Positions 1 through 12,600 of a DNA stretch of 64,000 nt are shown here, piece after piece. Source of the DNA: Candidatus Regiella endosymbiont of Tuberolachnus salignus (GTDB lineage Bacteria > Pseudomonadota > Gammaproteobacteria > Enterobacterales > Enterobacteriaceae); contig NZ_OZ026542.1 of the NCBI RefSeq assembly GCF_964020115.1, positions 310,001 to 374,000 of the forward strand. The letters are read 5' to 3'. Made by a program: the position numbers and the translations under genes. Position 1 is the stretch's first letter. Each line of letters opens with the position of its first letter. The notes below the pieces were generated by a model. It was given only the letters and a program-made list of their open reading frames with translations, made no database searches and was not told where the DNA came from.

Positions 1-1
1 C

Positions 2-382
2 AATCCGCAGACCCGCGCGGTAGTGAAAGAGGCGTTACAAACCCCTTCCGCGGCAGCGTATTTTGCAGAGCAGGCTTCACCGGAGGCTAAACGAACCGCC
101 ACGTTGTCAGCGCGTGAACTGGAATTTTTTGAAGTGGGTCGGCGATATGCCAATACCGACTACCTCACCGATTTGCAGGCGATGGAAGGCGATAACCTGA
201 TGCGCGAAGCGATACGCATCCAAAATCTACAAAACTGGCTGCTATTTGGCATCAAACAACAGCTCCAGGAAAGCAATATCATCAACGGTCAACAATTGGG
301 TCTCAGTGCCGCCCAAGAATTCAGGCCGCTGTTACAGCAAAAACGACAACAAATCAGCGCAGGAGTCAGTCGCAATGGATAA
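2..382 (+). CDS. Conjugation-type protein, C-terminal fragment (TraW-like?)
   Basis: The reading frame is open from the first bases of the window, so only the C-terminal 126 or so codons of a longer gene are visible. The visible part is rich in Gln, Ala and Arg and looks helical and soluble, with no membrane segment. Its stop overlaps the next gene by 8 bases (ATGGATAA), the tight coupling expected inside a transfer operon. The next gene encodes a small two-helix membrane protein. The pair recalls the traW-traX order of IncI-type conjugation regions, but this rests on weak recall of the families and not on a clear motif. Another integrating-element protein is possible. Confidence 0.35.
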   Translation, partial: NPQTRAVVKEALQTPSAAAYFAEQASPEAKRTATLSARELEFFEVGRRYANTDYLTDLQAMEGDNLMREAIRIQNLQNWLLFGIKQQLQESNIINGQQLGLSAAQEFRPLLQQKRQQISAGVSRNG

Positions 383-881
383 AGTTCAACCCGCGATCCC
401 CGCCAGCAGGTCACGCTGGCTAAAAGGCAGCTACTATTTCTTTAATTTGTTGTTACCGCTCTCGGAAACACGCCGCATCGCCACGGTATCTGCCCGCCCC
501 TGGCGTACCCTGATACATCGGATACAAGGCGGGTGTCAAAAAAAATCGACCGTGAAACCGGTGACAACGTCACTCTCCTGGCAAGCAGCCGTCAACGCCA
601 GTGGCTTGACACCCTCGCAGCTGGATAAACAGTATCGCACGTCAAAACAGCGCTGGTGCTGGGTTTTATTTATCCCGGTAGTTTTGATCGGTATTCTGAT
701 GGCGATGCTGTTATTGAATGCCACCCCCCTGCCCTTGATGGTGTGGCTAAAAGCCAGCTTGTTTTCAGTGCTTTTACTGTCTGTCTCAGCCTGGGGATTT
801 ACCCGCGCTTTATGCTGCGAATACCGCCGTTGGCAGTTACGTGAAAAACGAGTATCCTCCGTAGAACGGTGTCAGCGCTAA
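375..881 (+). pseudogene. Small inner-membrane conjugation-type protein, interrupted by IS21 (TraX-like?)
   Basis: The protein is basic and about 165 residues long, with a soluble N-terminal half and two predicted membrane helices near residues 95-115 and 123-145. I chose the ATG at 375 because it overlaps the stop of the preceding gene; an in-frame upstream ATG at 246 lies deep inside that gene. The IS21 element enters at 870, and the last codons before the stop at 879-881 belong to the element. Removing the element and one copy of the short duplication restores the frame to a stop at 3044-3046 with the C-terminal residues VERFGDEPTGRVPECR, so the gene was intact before insertion and lost only its last dozen or so residues. 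The TraX identity is tentative. Confidence 0.4.
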
Positions 882-957
882 TGATAAAAGACCGTAAATT
901 GCTAATTTAATTTGTCCACTCAAGCCAGAATGCAGTTTCCTTTGTGGTGACAAAGCC

Positions 958-2945
<1,988 letters not shown>

Positions 2946-3001
2946 CAAAAACTGGACATTTTAAAGTAGCAAAAAGTGGTCAATCTAAAGTAGCGTTGAC
3001 A

Positions 3002-3155
3002 CGGTTTGGAGACGAGCCAACAGGCAGAGTTCCTGAGTGTCGCTAACAATACTTAATGCTTGGTATTCATTCAGTAAGCGTTTGATTCTATAAAAAAAAG
3101 GGGCGTCAATACTGAGTACATTATGTATTTCACGTATTAATGTTTCTTTGTCCAT
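3002..3155 (-). CDS. Possible small ORF reaching the IS21 border
   Basis: On the minus strand an ATG at 3155 opens a frame of about 50 codons starting MDKETLIREIHNVLSID that reaches the IS21 right end. The composition is protein-like, but there is no good ribosome binding site. In the arrangement before IS21 insertion it would run antisense into the membrane-protein gene at 375 for another 20 or so codons. It may be a short convergent gene or a chance frame. I cannot name a function. Confidence 0.2.
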
Positions 3156-3180
3156 GATTCAATTAGTCCATTTAATTGAG

Positions 3181-3236
3181 TTACCCATAGCCTTTTAAGC
3201 TGCCGCTAGGCGGCTATTCCAAAGGCTGTGGGTATA
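3181..3236. repeat. Element A, short form (56 bp)
   Basis: A 56-bp palindrome with ends TTACCC and GGGTATA and a core GCCGCTAGGCGGC. It looks like an internally deleted version of the longer element A: the outer arms and the GCCGCTAGGCGGC centre are kept, the middle is missing. Confidence 0.7.
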
Positions 3237-3309
3237 TCCATTTATTTCGCTCAATTTGCCGGTTAACTGTTTTCTTGACAAGTTATTTTTTTATATTTCT
3301 GGGGGGGGT

Positions 3310-3434
3310 TATACCCACAGTCCTTGAAGTTGCCGCTAGGCGGCCAGAGGGTGAGACCGATGAGCGTAGACAACTACGTGATTCGGCGAACACTCGCAGC
3401 CAACAACGCGGCGGCTTCAAAGGCGAAGGGTATA
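3310..3434. repeat. Element A, full copy (125 bp)
   Basis: Starts TATACCC and ends GGGTATA. It carries the shared internal blocks GACCGATGAGCGTAGAC, CTACGTGATTCGGCGA and GCAGCCAACAACGCGGC seen in most copies in the window. It lies 3' to cca, between cca and the conjugation debris. Confidence 0.9.
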
Positions 3435-3468
3435 GGTAAAATCGGTACTAACAAGGGCACTGAGGAGA

Positions 3469-4836
3469 TCACTGCATTAACTGTGTCAAAATCTGTTGGC
3501 GGCGTTGTCTGAGTTCATTATTGATAGCTTGCCCGCGTAATCCGCTAGCGACCAGCTCTCTTACCGACACTGCCTGCACAGCACGCAAAGCACGGCGTAA
3601 GTAATCACCCTGTGGATAATGTTGATCTTCAAGATCCGTCAGATCTCGCGCATCCGCTTGACTGGCTAAAATTATTTGCTCTAGACGCTCTGGTTTACGC
3701 CATACATCTATTGCATCAAACAGTTTTAGTAGTGATTGTGGCGATAATGTATTGGCTTGATGAATGACACCATGATACTCAGCGACCAATCTAGCCAAAT
3801 TGCGGTATGAATTAGGTATTCTTAAGCGTTGGCATAGTTGCTCAATTAAGGGTATTCCTGTCACATTATTCCCTAAATCATGCGCTAAATTAGGGTCTTG
3901 ATAATGTAATTCGGGTTGTTGAATAGCTTTATGCACATCACGACAGAGCACGGCAAAACGCACGGCCGGTTGCGCGCTAAGGCGGGCTGCCATGTGGAGC
4001 GTCATCATGGTTTGCAGCCCCGCATTATACCCTTCGCCTTTGAAGCCGCCGCGTTGTTGGCTGCGGGTGCTCGCCTCATCAGGTAGTATGTCTACGCTCA
4101 TCGGTCGCCCTGGCCGCCTAGCGGCTGCTTCAAAGGGGAAGGGTATATCTATTGCGGGATGTGATTTTACCGCGGCAGGTACGTTAAATAAGGCATCAAT
4201 TTCGGGAAACAATACCGCTAATGCCCCACAATGATGCAACACTTGAAAATAAATTTGCGGACTTTGACTTAGCAGCGCTTTTTCTGTTTCTTGCCAAATA
4301 CGTTCAGGCATGAGGGTAGAGAGCTCCGCGTTATCGGTCATTGCGGTCATTAACAGCTCGGTTTCAGGGGCGATGGTGAACCCCAAAGAAGCAAATCTGG
4401 CAGCAAAACGTGCCACTCTTAAGACGCGCAAGGGATCTTCACTAAAGGCATCAGAAACATGACGCAATACGCGGTTTGCAATATCTTCTTTGCCATGATA
4501 GGGATCGATTAATTCGCCGCCATTATCAGTATCGCGCCACGCCATGGCATTAATCGTCAAATCCCGCCGGCGTAAATCCTCTTCCAGAGTGACGTCCGGC
4601 GCTGCATGGCAAATAAAACCCGTATGCCCCGATCCTGTTTTACGTTCTGTACGAGCAAGCGCATACTCTTCTTGACTCCTGGGATGCAAAAAAACGGGGA
4701 AATTTTTGCCTACTTGTCGATAACCTTGAGAAAGTAATTGGTTGGCTGTGGCGCCAACCACTACCCAATCGCGTTCGGTGACGGGCAGTTTTAATAAATT
4801 GTCACGAACGGCACCGCCGACCAGGTAGATATTCAT
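3469..4836 (-). CDS. cca: CCA tRNA nucleotidyltransferase with in-frame repeat insertion
   Basis: Cca adds or repairs the 3' CCA end of tRNAs using CTP and ATP. The N-terminal nucleotidyltransferase half looks intact: GGAVRD near residue 7, [11 protein letters not shown], and [14 protein letters not shown], followed by the tRNA-binding helices. The protein has 455 residues against about 412 in E. coli. The excess is a 40-residue block at about 231-270 encoded by an element A copy; removing it restores HPAIDNAGLQT, which aligns with the family. The C-terminal HD phosphohydrolase domain is degenerate: the family motif HD reads RD near residue 298, the upstream ligand His is Gln (AGLQT), and a downstream FHD reads YHG. 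CCA addition is therefore probably kept and phosphatase activity lost. ygiM lies just upstream on the same strand, as in E. coli. Confidence 0.93.
   Translation of the reverse strand: MNIYLVGGAVRDNLLKLPVTERDWVVVGATANQLLSQGYRQVGKNFPVFLHPRSQEEYALARTERKTGSGHTGFICHAAPDVTLEEDLRRRDLTINAMAWRDTDNGGELIDPYHGKEDIANRVLRHVSDAFSEDPLRVLRVARFAARFASLGFTIAPETELLMTAMTDNAELSTLMPERIWQETEKALLSQSPQIYFQVLHHCGALAVLFPEIDALFNVPAAVKSHPAIDIPFPFEAAARRPGRPMSVDILPDEASTRSQQRGGFKGEGYNAGLQTMMTLHMAARLSAQPAVRFAVLCRDVHKAIQQPELHYQDPNLAHDLGNNVTGIPLIEQLCQRLRIPNSYRNLARLVAEYHGVIHQANTLSPQSLLKLFDAIDVWRKPERLEQIILASQADARDLTDLEDQHYPQGDYLRRALRAVQAVSVRELVASGLRGQAINNELRQRRQQILTQLMQ
4026..4147. repeat. Element A inserted in frame within cca
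   Basis: The copy runs TATACCC to GGGTATA and the extra DNA relative to the inferred ancestor is 120 bp, a multiple of three. TA is duplicated at the ends: removing 4028-4147 leaves a continuous cca frame through GCATTATCTATTG. Read on the cca strand the element has no stop codon and encodes 40 residues including [15 protein letters not shown]. Confidence 0.9.
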
Positions 4837-4856
4837 TTGATGCTCCTACTCAGGTA

Positions 4857-4890
4857 TATAGCCAAATCATTTTAATTTGATTCGGCTATA
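4857..4890. repeat. Element B, minimal palindrome (34 bp)
   Basis: TATAGCCAAATCATTTTAAT folds back on TTTGATTCGGCTATA. These are the two outer arms of the longer element B (41757-41862) joined without the centre. It sits between cca and ygiM, in the position of an intercistronic hairpin. Confidence 0.75.
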
Positions 4891-4896
4891 TCAATA

Positions 4897-5517
4897 TCAA
4901 TTCATCCAACGATCTTGTTTTTTACGACTGGGGATCAGATAAGGCAGTAATAACCCTAAAATTAAACCTATTCCTGCTACGCCGCCACCATACATAAACC
5001 ATTGCAATATGATGGCACGTTGTTTGTTATCCTGTTGCAAACTCATTGCACTGATTTCTGTTTGTGCTTTAACTAATTGATTTTCCAATCTATCATTTTC
5101 TTCGTTTAATTTGCTTATTATATCGTCACTGTCGGCTAATTTTTGTTGCATTTCTGCAGTACGCTGATTCCAGTCTGCATCAATGTTTTGTAATTGACTC
5201 GTTAAGGTTTCCAATTGCTGTTCAAGCTCTGGTAGCTTCAAGCGTAAGCTAGCTGATGAGCTCAGCTGATTTAGCGGAAGCCAAACAACGCGGTCTTTTG
5301 CATCACGGATTTGAGCATAATTCTCACTCTGATTAACACTAAGAAGCGTCACTTCATCACCCACATTGAGTGAACCGACAATACGATATTGACTACCGGG
5401 TCCACTATGGACATAGGTAATCAACTTATCAGAAATATAACGTTTTTCTTCGGCTGATGAATGCCAGGAAATAGTAAAAATCAGCATAGCGAAACAGACT
5501 ATGGGTAATTTATGCAT
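4897..5517 (-). CDS. ygiM: SH3-domain inner-membrane protein YgiM
   Basis: The 206-residue length equals that of E. coli YgiM, and the ygiM-cca order is conserved. The protein begins with a signal peptide (about residues 1-22, ending HSSA). A bacterial SH3 domain follows (about 24-90; LITYVHSGPGSQYRIVG). A long coiled coil covers about 95-165, rich in Gln, Leu and Glu. One C-terminal membrane helix (GGGVAGIGLILGLLLPYLI) ends with a basic tail, placing most of the protein in the periplasm. The molecular role is not firmly known; the SH3 domain suggests binding to peptidoglycan or a partner protein. No damage is seen. Confidence 0.9.
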   Translation of the reverse strand: MHKLPIVCFAMLIFTISWHSSAEEKRYISDKLITYVHSGPGSQYRIVGSLNVGDEVTLLSVNQSENYAQIRDAKDRVVWLPLNQLSSSASLRLKLPELEQQLETLTSQLQNIDADWNQRTAEMQQKLADSDDIISKLNEENDRLENQLVKAQTEISAMSLQQDNKQRAIILQWFMYGGGVAGIGLILGLLLPYLIPSRKKQDRWMN

Positions 5518-6600
5518 GGTATTGTCATTTATCCGTAAAGTTAAAAAATCAATAAAATGATAGTAGAGGGTTAATTATGCAGACGCAACGAATAAACCCA
5601 CTCTGAAAGTCTATTCTAAATCTCTTGTGCTCACTGATACTTTAGACTTCTTGCATAACCTACTGCGTGGTGTGAATTTCTGCGTTGCACGGTACTCGCA
5701 ATCCTCATGTATGGCCGAATCAGTTTAGTTTGATTCTGTGTTATCGTCGCTCACCGAACACATTTAAAGATATAAAAAACACTACACTTCTTCTACATTA
5801 TTTTCATTTTTCATACTGGAAAAATTATCATAATTCTATCAGGATGTTTATCTTCCTCCTTAATATAATCCAGCGCATCTTTATCTCGACAAGGTATGGC
5901 AGTAGGCGCTCTTATTACTATCTCAGCAAGAATAAATTATTTCTTGTTCTTATTTAATTAAGCGTGCGATTATATTATGGAAAGAAACTCAATAAAAAAT
6001 AAACTGCATCACGGTATTACCTATCGTTCCTCTCAATCAATAACACATAAGCCTTATAAAATATATTGCGTGGATTAACGTCGTTTTTCAGTAAGTCTTT
6101 CTTTCACACCAACCATCGCCGCTGCCACCCAATAACAGGTAGTGACAGGGCGTGATTCCACTTTGCTGATATTTTACCCAAAAATAGATTGAAAAGAGCC
6201 ATATGCGCGGCGCCCTCCGACTCCTTTATCGAAAGTTCATCTTCTAATTCGGGGCGGGCTGCGGTGCGACCGCTGTGCTTTTCTTGATAAACGTGAGTCA
6301 GCGGATTTCATCGGAGCCCGCAGCAGTACTGCTTGCTGCAATAAGGCCGAATATAAAGCTGCAACTGAACCTCTTTTAGTCAAAACGACCGGAAGCCTTG
6401 GCAAACGGGATGCGTTCATATAATTAGTTATGACAGTACTTTTGATAGGTCTTTTACAAGACAATCAAATTGTATACTTTTTGATAAGCGCACACTGACA
6501 CAAGCCTTGTAAAAACGATTGCAATGCAAGTAAAACAGCGAGTGAAATCTATACTGGTTACTTTGTTTGGTTACAACATATATTTTGTGCTTACAACACC
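5518..6600. other. 1.08-kb gap with no supportable gene
   Basis: The region is AT-rich in its left half and holds only short frames without family resemblance or ribosome binding sites. The only recognisable piece is half of an element B near 5696-5745. A 75-codon minus-strand frame at 6237-6464 is Arg- and Ser-rich and looks spurious. The gap separates ygiM from the large toxin gene and probably contains decayed DNA. Confidence 0.6.
5696..5745. repeat. Element B, half copy
   Basis: TATGGCCGAATCAGTTTAGT, then TTGATTCTGTGTTATCGTCG, matches one arm and the adjoining centre of the element B seen in full at 41757-41862 (reverse orientation). The other arm is missing. Confidence 0.65.
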
Positions 6601-9600
6601 CTAAGCTAGGGTGGCAAGATTTCCGGCGGCTCCGGCGTAGAACGCCAATACGCTATCGCGTCGATTTTGGCTCAGAAGTTCATCATTTCCTTCACCAAAT
6701 GCACCGATTGCCTGCCCAAGGAGCGCGGTATCAGGCGTTTTGTTTATACCCTTCGCCGTTGAAGCTGCCGTGTTGTTGATTAAAGGCGCGGCGACATCAA
6801 ACATTCCGTCTGTCTGGCCACCCTGGCTATCGCCTATAGATAATGGGATGGATAAACCGATGTCCCATGACAAAGCGTTATTTTTGTGATTTTGTAAGAT
6901 ATGGACTATTTTTGCGCGGCTCTCGCCTTGCAAGGCTTGCTGATTTTCGGCGTACAGTGATACCCCCCATTTTAGCGCGCTTTCCCCGGGGACGCGCTGC
7001 TGGGCGGTGAGTTTAAAGGTGATGTTGGGCACGGCGCCGGAGTGTAAAAACAGGGTGGTTCCTTCTCGTGCACCCACTATTTTGGTGTCCAGATGCGCAA
7101 ACACCTTAAGGGGGATCAAAGGAAAATCCAATAAATCGACTTTAGGGGTATTATCCTGTGCCACCAGGGTTAAAGCAGATAAGGCATTCTGATATTTTGA
7201 TAAAAAATCCGCGCCCAGTTTACTGACAGTCAACGGCGCGGGGGGAGAAGAAGGCAGGGCAATGACCGTCAGCATCGGGAGCGTTTCGCTGTCGTGGCAT
7301 TCCGCAATAAATTGGTGTTCATCCTGTTCCCAGGCCATTTTTTTAAAAAATTTCCGCTCACCGTCCCAAGCATACTCTGCACGTAAGCCTGTGGTGGGAA
7401 GGTGGAGGGGGATAACGGCTTGAGGTGACTGCGCGTGTATTTCATCCAGCAGCGGTTCGAGTGAGCGTACTTGCCAGCCGTTTTCTTCGCTGTTTTCTTC
7501 ATCGAGGTGCGCTATTTCTATTTTCTGATAGCGCGCTTTTTCGGCTAAATGCGGGTAATAGTGGTAGGAGAGCGTGTTGTTGAGATGGTCTCTTGGTTTG
7601 GCGATACCCGCCACATAGAACTGCTGCTGGGCGTGGTCATATTCGATATGCGCCACACCGGTTATCCGGGCATTAGGACGGGCGAGCAAGGCGACACGCT
7701 GTCCTTCACTGGTATAAAGGTGTGGGTGGGCGGTGGTACTGCCATCATTATGTATTGCCTGCCAACGCCCTGAGGTTAAATCGAGTAATCCGGTGGCGAT
7801 ATTGCCTTGCCCCAACTGGATATCCAGGCGTAGGGGCGGGTTAAAAGAAAATCGGCGGCTATCACTGAAATAGCGCTGCATGATAGATTTTATGTTGCTG
7901 AGATTGTCATCAGATAAGGTGGCGATGCTTTCTACCGCCAAAGAGAGATGAAATTGAGGAGCGGCTGGCCGATTGCCGAGGAGAGTGAGGTTAAAGGTTA
8001 CGCCCGGTAATTCGATGGGGTGCAGCTGAAGCCGGATGTTTTCCAGGGTAGGGTGGGTAATTTTCACCGTGCTATTGGCCAGGGTCAGCGCCCATTCCTC
8101 ACCGCTATGATGCAATGCTAACCGCTCGATGTGCGCCTGTTGTAAAGCGATGCGTGCTTCGCGGTTGCTGATGGTTATGTCGGGCGTGATATCCAATACC
8201 CAGCTTTCGCTGAGTCGTTTTAGCCTGTCACTGCTCGGCGTGATGATAATCTGGCGCGCATCATCGGGCAGGTCAATAAAGGTCGTGCCTCCCGCGCCTT
8301 CAAATTGGTAAGTTAAATAATGGGCATGGGCGGCATCGGTTATCGGCGTAGGCAATTGACCTGCGCTAAGGCCGTCATGGTGCTGACCCGGTAGGCGATT
8401 AACCTGTTGTATCGTTTGAAAAGTGATATAACGCACCCCGGCATCTAATGCAATGACCTGTCGGGTTGGGTGGGGATGGAAGCGAACGTTATTCGGGGCA
8501 TTCACGCCTTCGATAGTGAAAGGGAAAAGCGCATCATGATATTGATGAAACTGATTGAATATCGCTTTTCCGTCCAAACGCCCATAAGCACCGGTATCAT
8601 GGATAAACTGATAATGTCCGTTCAAGGCAGCAGGGAGTGCCAAGATACTGGAAGGGTGAAGCCGCACAGCTTGTTCGCCGGGGCGGGTCACATCAAAACC
8701 GAAAGCCGAATAAGCACTCAAAGCACGGTGATAATCTGACGTGTGTTTGCCTAAAGCCTTATCCTCAAACTGAGGTACCCTGATATCGGCCACCTGCACC
8801 GAGACGCGCTCCCCGTTAATGACGATTTTTTTTATCGGGACGTAAGGTTCAAAATACATCAGCTGCGGATGTTCCGGATCAGGTTGCAGGATTTCTTTGG
8901 GCTGGAGCGCGCTTTTAGACACCAGATGACGGAAAGGGGCAATAATTTGGTCTAATTCAACCTGGTAATGGGCGTTATTAGAAGCAACTGCCGTCACCAA
9001 AGCATTGGCACCTATCATCACGCCGACGAAAGGCACACTGAGCGGTGCCGCGACAGCCATGCCGTTGGCGATAGCAGGAGAGAAACTGGCCGTGGCACCT
9101 AATACGGTCAGTGTGCTATCCACGGCTAATTGGCTACTGGCTAACACCACTCGCGTGGTAGCGAAATCTTTTTGTGGGCTGGCCGGCATCTGTTTCAGTT
9201 CTTCGATTGCATCGATAAGATTGATGATATCCACCGCCACATTGACCACACTCCCGGCATGGGTGTAAGCCGCGCCTCCCATCAGTTTGCCTAACATCCC
9301 TTCTGCTTTGGCACCGGCGCCATTGACTATTTTGATGCAGTTAGCCAGACGCCCCATATCTTGCCCTATGCCATGCAGGATTTGGGTCAAATTGGCGACG
9401 GTGACAAATTTTCGCCACGCCGATGCCTCATCTTCATGTTGCCGCGCCAACAGGTGCATCGCTAAAAAGGCGACATTCAACGTCGACACGCCATCGACAT
9501 GCGCGATTTCAGGCTCGAGCGCTGTCATTTTATCGCGCATAGTAACGAAAATAGCGTTATCAGGGGTAAGGCGTTTTTCCAGTGGCGCTTGTTGCTGATT

Positions 9601-12600
9601 TTGTTGTGCTGTCGGTCTGGCTTGAACAAAAAGGAGCGCGGTTTCACTTTCTGTTGTGGTGACAAATTTTTTAAACCGATAGCGGATTTTTTCTACATTA
9701 TTATTGAGTTGCTGTGTCATCTGTTCAATAACGGCGGTGACGTGGCGGGCGAGCGCCTGTAGATGGATTTTTTTCTGCACTGTCGCCATCTTTAAGAGTA
9801 ACGCTTTATCCGCGGAGGTTATCGCCGGCGGCTGAATGCGCACTTCGGCTGAAGGGGGCGGCAGCGTCTGTCTCTCAATAAGCTGAATGAGCTTGATGGC
9901 GTCACTGTGTTCAGCCTGCCCTCCGGGCAGGCCGGTTGTGGGGCTTACGCGGTGCGGTGACTGCGGAAGCAGGGGATCAACAATAATGTTGTCGGCAGAA
10001 GTGCGTAGGGGGGCAAGATAGTCAACCGTCACTTCAGTGCGCAGGGGGAGAGGGTGGTTGTTTTCATCAAGATCGGTGATCACACTGATTTGGCCTAAAA
10101 TAACCTGGATATTTTCCGTGCGTAGGCCGGGTAAATGTTGCGTAATCAAGTCACTTATTTTTTCCCGGGTTTCGACCAATGATTGGCCATTCCATTTTTC
10201 TGTAGACGATGCGTCCTCTGGCGTGGGTAAAAACAGCGATTTTTCACCGACAAATAGCACCTGTATGCGTGCATCCGGCTGGGCGGTGAGGGTAGTTCTA
10301 AACTTATGCAGCGCCTCTTGCGGCACATCCGCTGGATGGCCATTCGGTGAATAAAGATTGAAATGCGCGCCATCGATACCAACAAGATAACGACGCTTGG
10401 GATCGCCTTTTAACCATTGACCCGCCGCCCAGAGCGCATGAGTATCATGCGGATCGACCACCGCAATGTGGTAAGCGTACTGGGATGGCATTTCTTCAAC
10501 GGAATGGAATGGGGATGCGCTTTGTAACGGGTCGTTTAGCAGAGACAATCGATGGCCTGAGACGGCTAGCGCGGGGAGCCCCAGACGCCGGGCGATACCC
10601 GGTAAGAAGCCGTTTTGGAGTTTTTGTGATAGCAAACGGTGTTGTGGATAGAGGGCAATAAATTTTTCATTGCGGGGCAATTGGGTTAACACCTCCTGTA
10701 ACCCTGTCACCACGAAGTCATCGGATAGCACGCGCTGAAGGGTATTTTGCGGATTGTCTTCTGGCATTAGTGCCCTAATTTTTATACCGCGCAGATAGGC
10801 TTCAATGCAGAGGTGTTTCAACGCGGTGTTAACATGGGTTAATTTGTTGATGTCCCTCATCACCCCAGGTGATTTCATGTAGGATTTTATGGATTGTTCT
10901 TCCACTTCATTCAGCGGCAAAACAATCGTCGTAACGCCCTTTTTTTTGAGGCTAGGCATATAGCGTTGAATATAGTCCAGGCTTTTCTGATAATGAACAT
11001 CATCGCTATAGCCGAATAGCAATCCTTGTGCTTCCTGTCTTAGCGCGACACTGATGGGATCATCATTATTCTCTCCCAGGTTTTGTTCAAGCTGTCGATT
11101 CAGCGCATTTCGCGCCGCGCCACTGTATTTGCTCTCCCACTGTGTGACCGCTAATGGGTCAGCAAGATGGGTGGCGGTACCATAAATGTTTTTTATCTCC
11201 TTAAAATAGGCAGCAGGATCTTGTTGTTGTTTCAGCTCATCGAGCAAAAAATTCATTGAGGCGTGCAGGGCATGACTGGAGACCCATTGATACAGGTCAA
11301 TGGCAAAGGGGAGGTTATTTTGGGCAAAATCGGTGATGATTTCTATGCTAGTCTCTGTGGTTTCCGGCGTAAACAAGGCGGTATCAAGTTGTGCATCTAA
11401 CACGCGAAAAACCTCTTCACGCCTCTCATCATGAAAATAATCTTCACTATAATCCGCTATTTGGGCTTTCAATATGAAGGCGGTGATAATTTGTTCACTA
11501 TCGAATGTGTTATGTAATCGCTCGAGAGAATCAAGGATAGCTTGATACACTCTGCCAACCGGTTTGAAGGGGATATAAGCTATTTCTCTCACTGCACTGG
11601 CTGACATTATCTGATCAAACCGCTGCTGTTTTACATTTATCTGGCTTTCTAGGATGTCGATGATTCTTTCTGAGTTTGGTGCAGTGCGGGCTAATGAGAG
11701 CAGTGATGGGGTAAGTGGCATTAAAAGATCTATGGGGCGGGCGACTGCGACGAGTTGCTCTACCATCTCGACATTGCCCTGCTGTATCGCTGCCTTTAAT
11801 GCGTCGCCGGCGTTATCTTGGGCGTTATGCTTTAGTAGCAGGGCGACCAAATCGGGCTCTCCTGATAAAACCGCTTGTTGTAAAATTGAGGGTTCCCATT
11901 TTAAATATTTATTCGGATCGGCGCCGGCATTCAGTAACAACTGCAATGCCGTCAAATTTTTGTTTTTAATAGGGTAATAGAGCAAGTTGTATTGGTATGA
12001 CGCTTGATAAGCCTGCAGATTATGTTTCGATAATAACTCAGGTATCATCCAGCTTAGGTTTTTATCCAGTGCCCTCACCAAGGGGTTATCCCCCACTCCA
12101 TGATCACTTTGTTTGAGATGGATATGCTTTTCTTTCAGTAAGTTTTCAATCAGCGATTTTTCTGCAATATCGATGCTATAGTTCAATAATTGCCCCATGA
12201 TATGGGCGTAGATCTGTCTCTTGCTACCTTTGAAAAGCCCCCACAGATTATTGAGGCTGAATTTATCAGCATCAATAACTTCTCGATGTGTCCGCTGATA
12301 CAGTTTTTTTAACAGCGGACTGCCGGGCTTGATAGTGTTCGCTTCCCAATAGGCGAAAAAATATTTTATCTCCTCTAAGTTTATCCAATGTAAAAAACTG
12401 GTATCCAGGTTAGCCACTTCACTATCAGGCATCGTTGAAAGCATCTTGATAAGTGCTGGGGTGTCGACAATCAATTTCGTGAGCCAATGAGGATTATCTT
12501 GTGCATAGCGAATGAATCTTTCATTACCTAATTTTAAAAAAAATGAGATCAATTCTTCATCGTTTATGTAACACAATAGATCGGAGGAAAGGGTCGCCAG

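Noticed and set aside
5685..5957. 90-codon frame downstream of the half element B
   Set aside because: Composition is typical of translated AT-rich non-coding DNA (many Tyr, His, Phe) and the first part is repeat sequence.
6237..6464. 75-codon minus-strand frame
   Set aside because: Arg/Ser-rich, no ribosome binding site and no family; in a decayed gap.
10037..10354. Several 70-105-codon + strand frames inside the large toxin gene
   Set aside because: All are shadows of the 2453-codon minus-strand frame.
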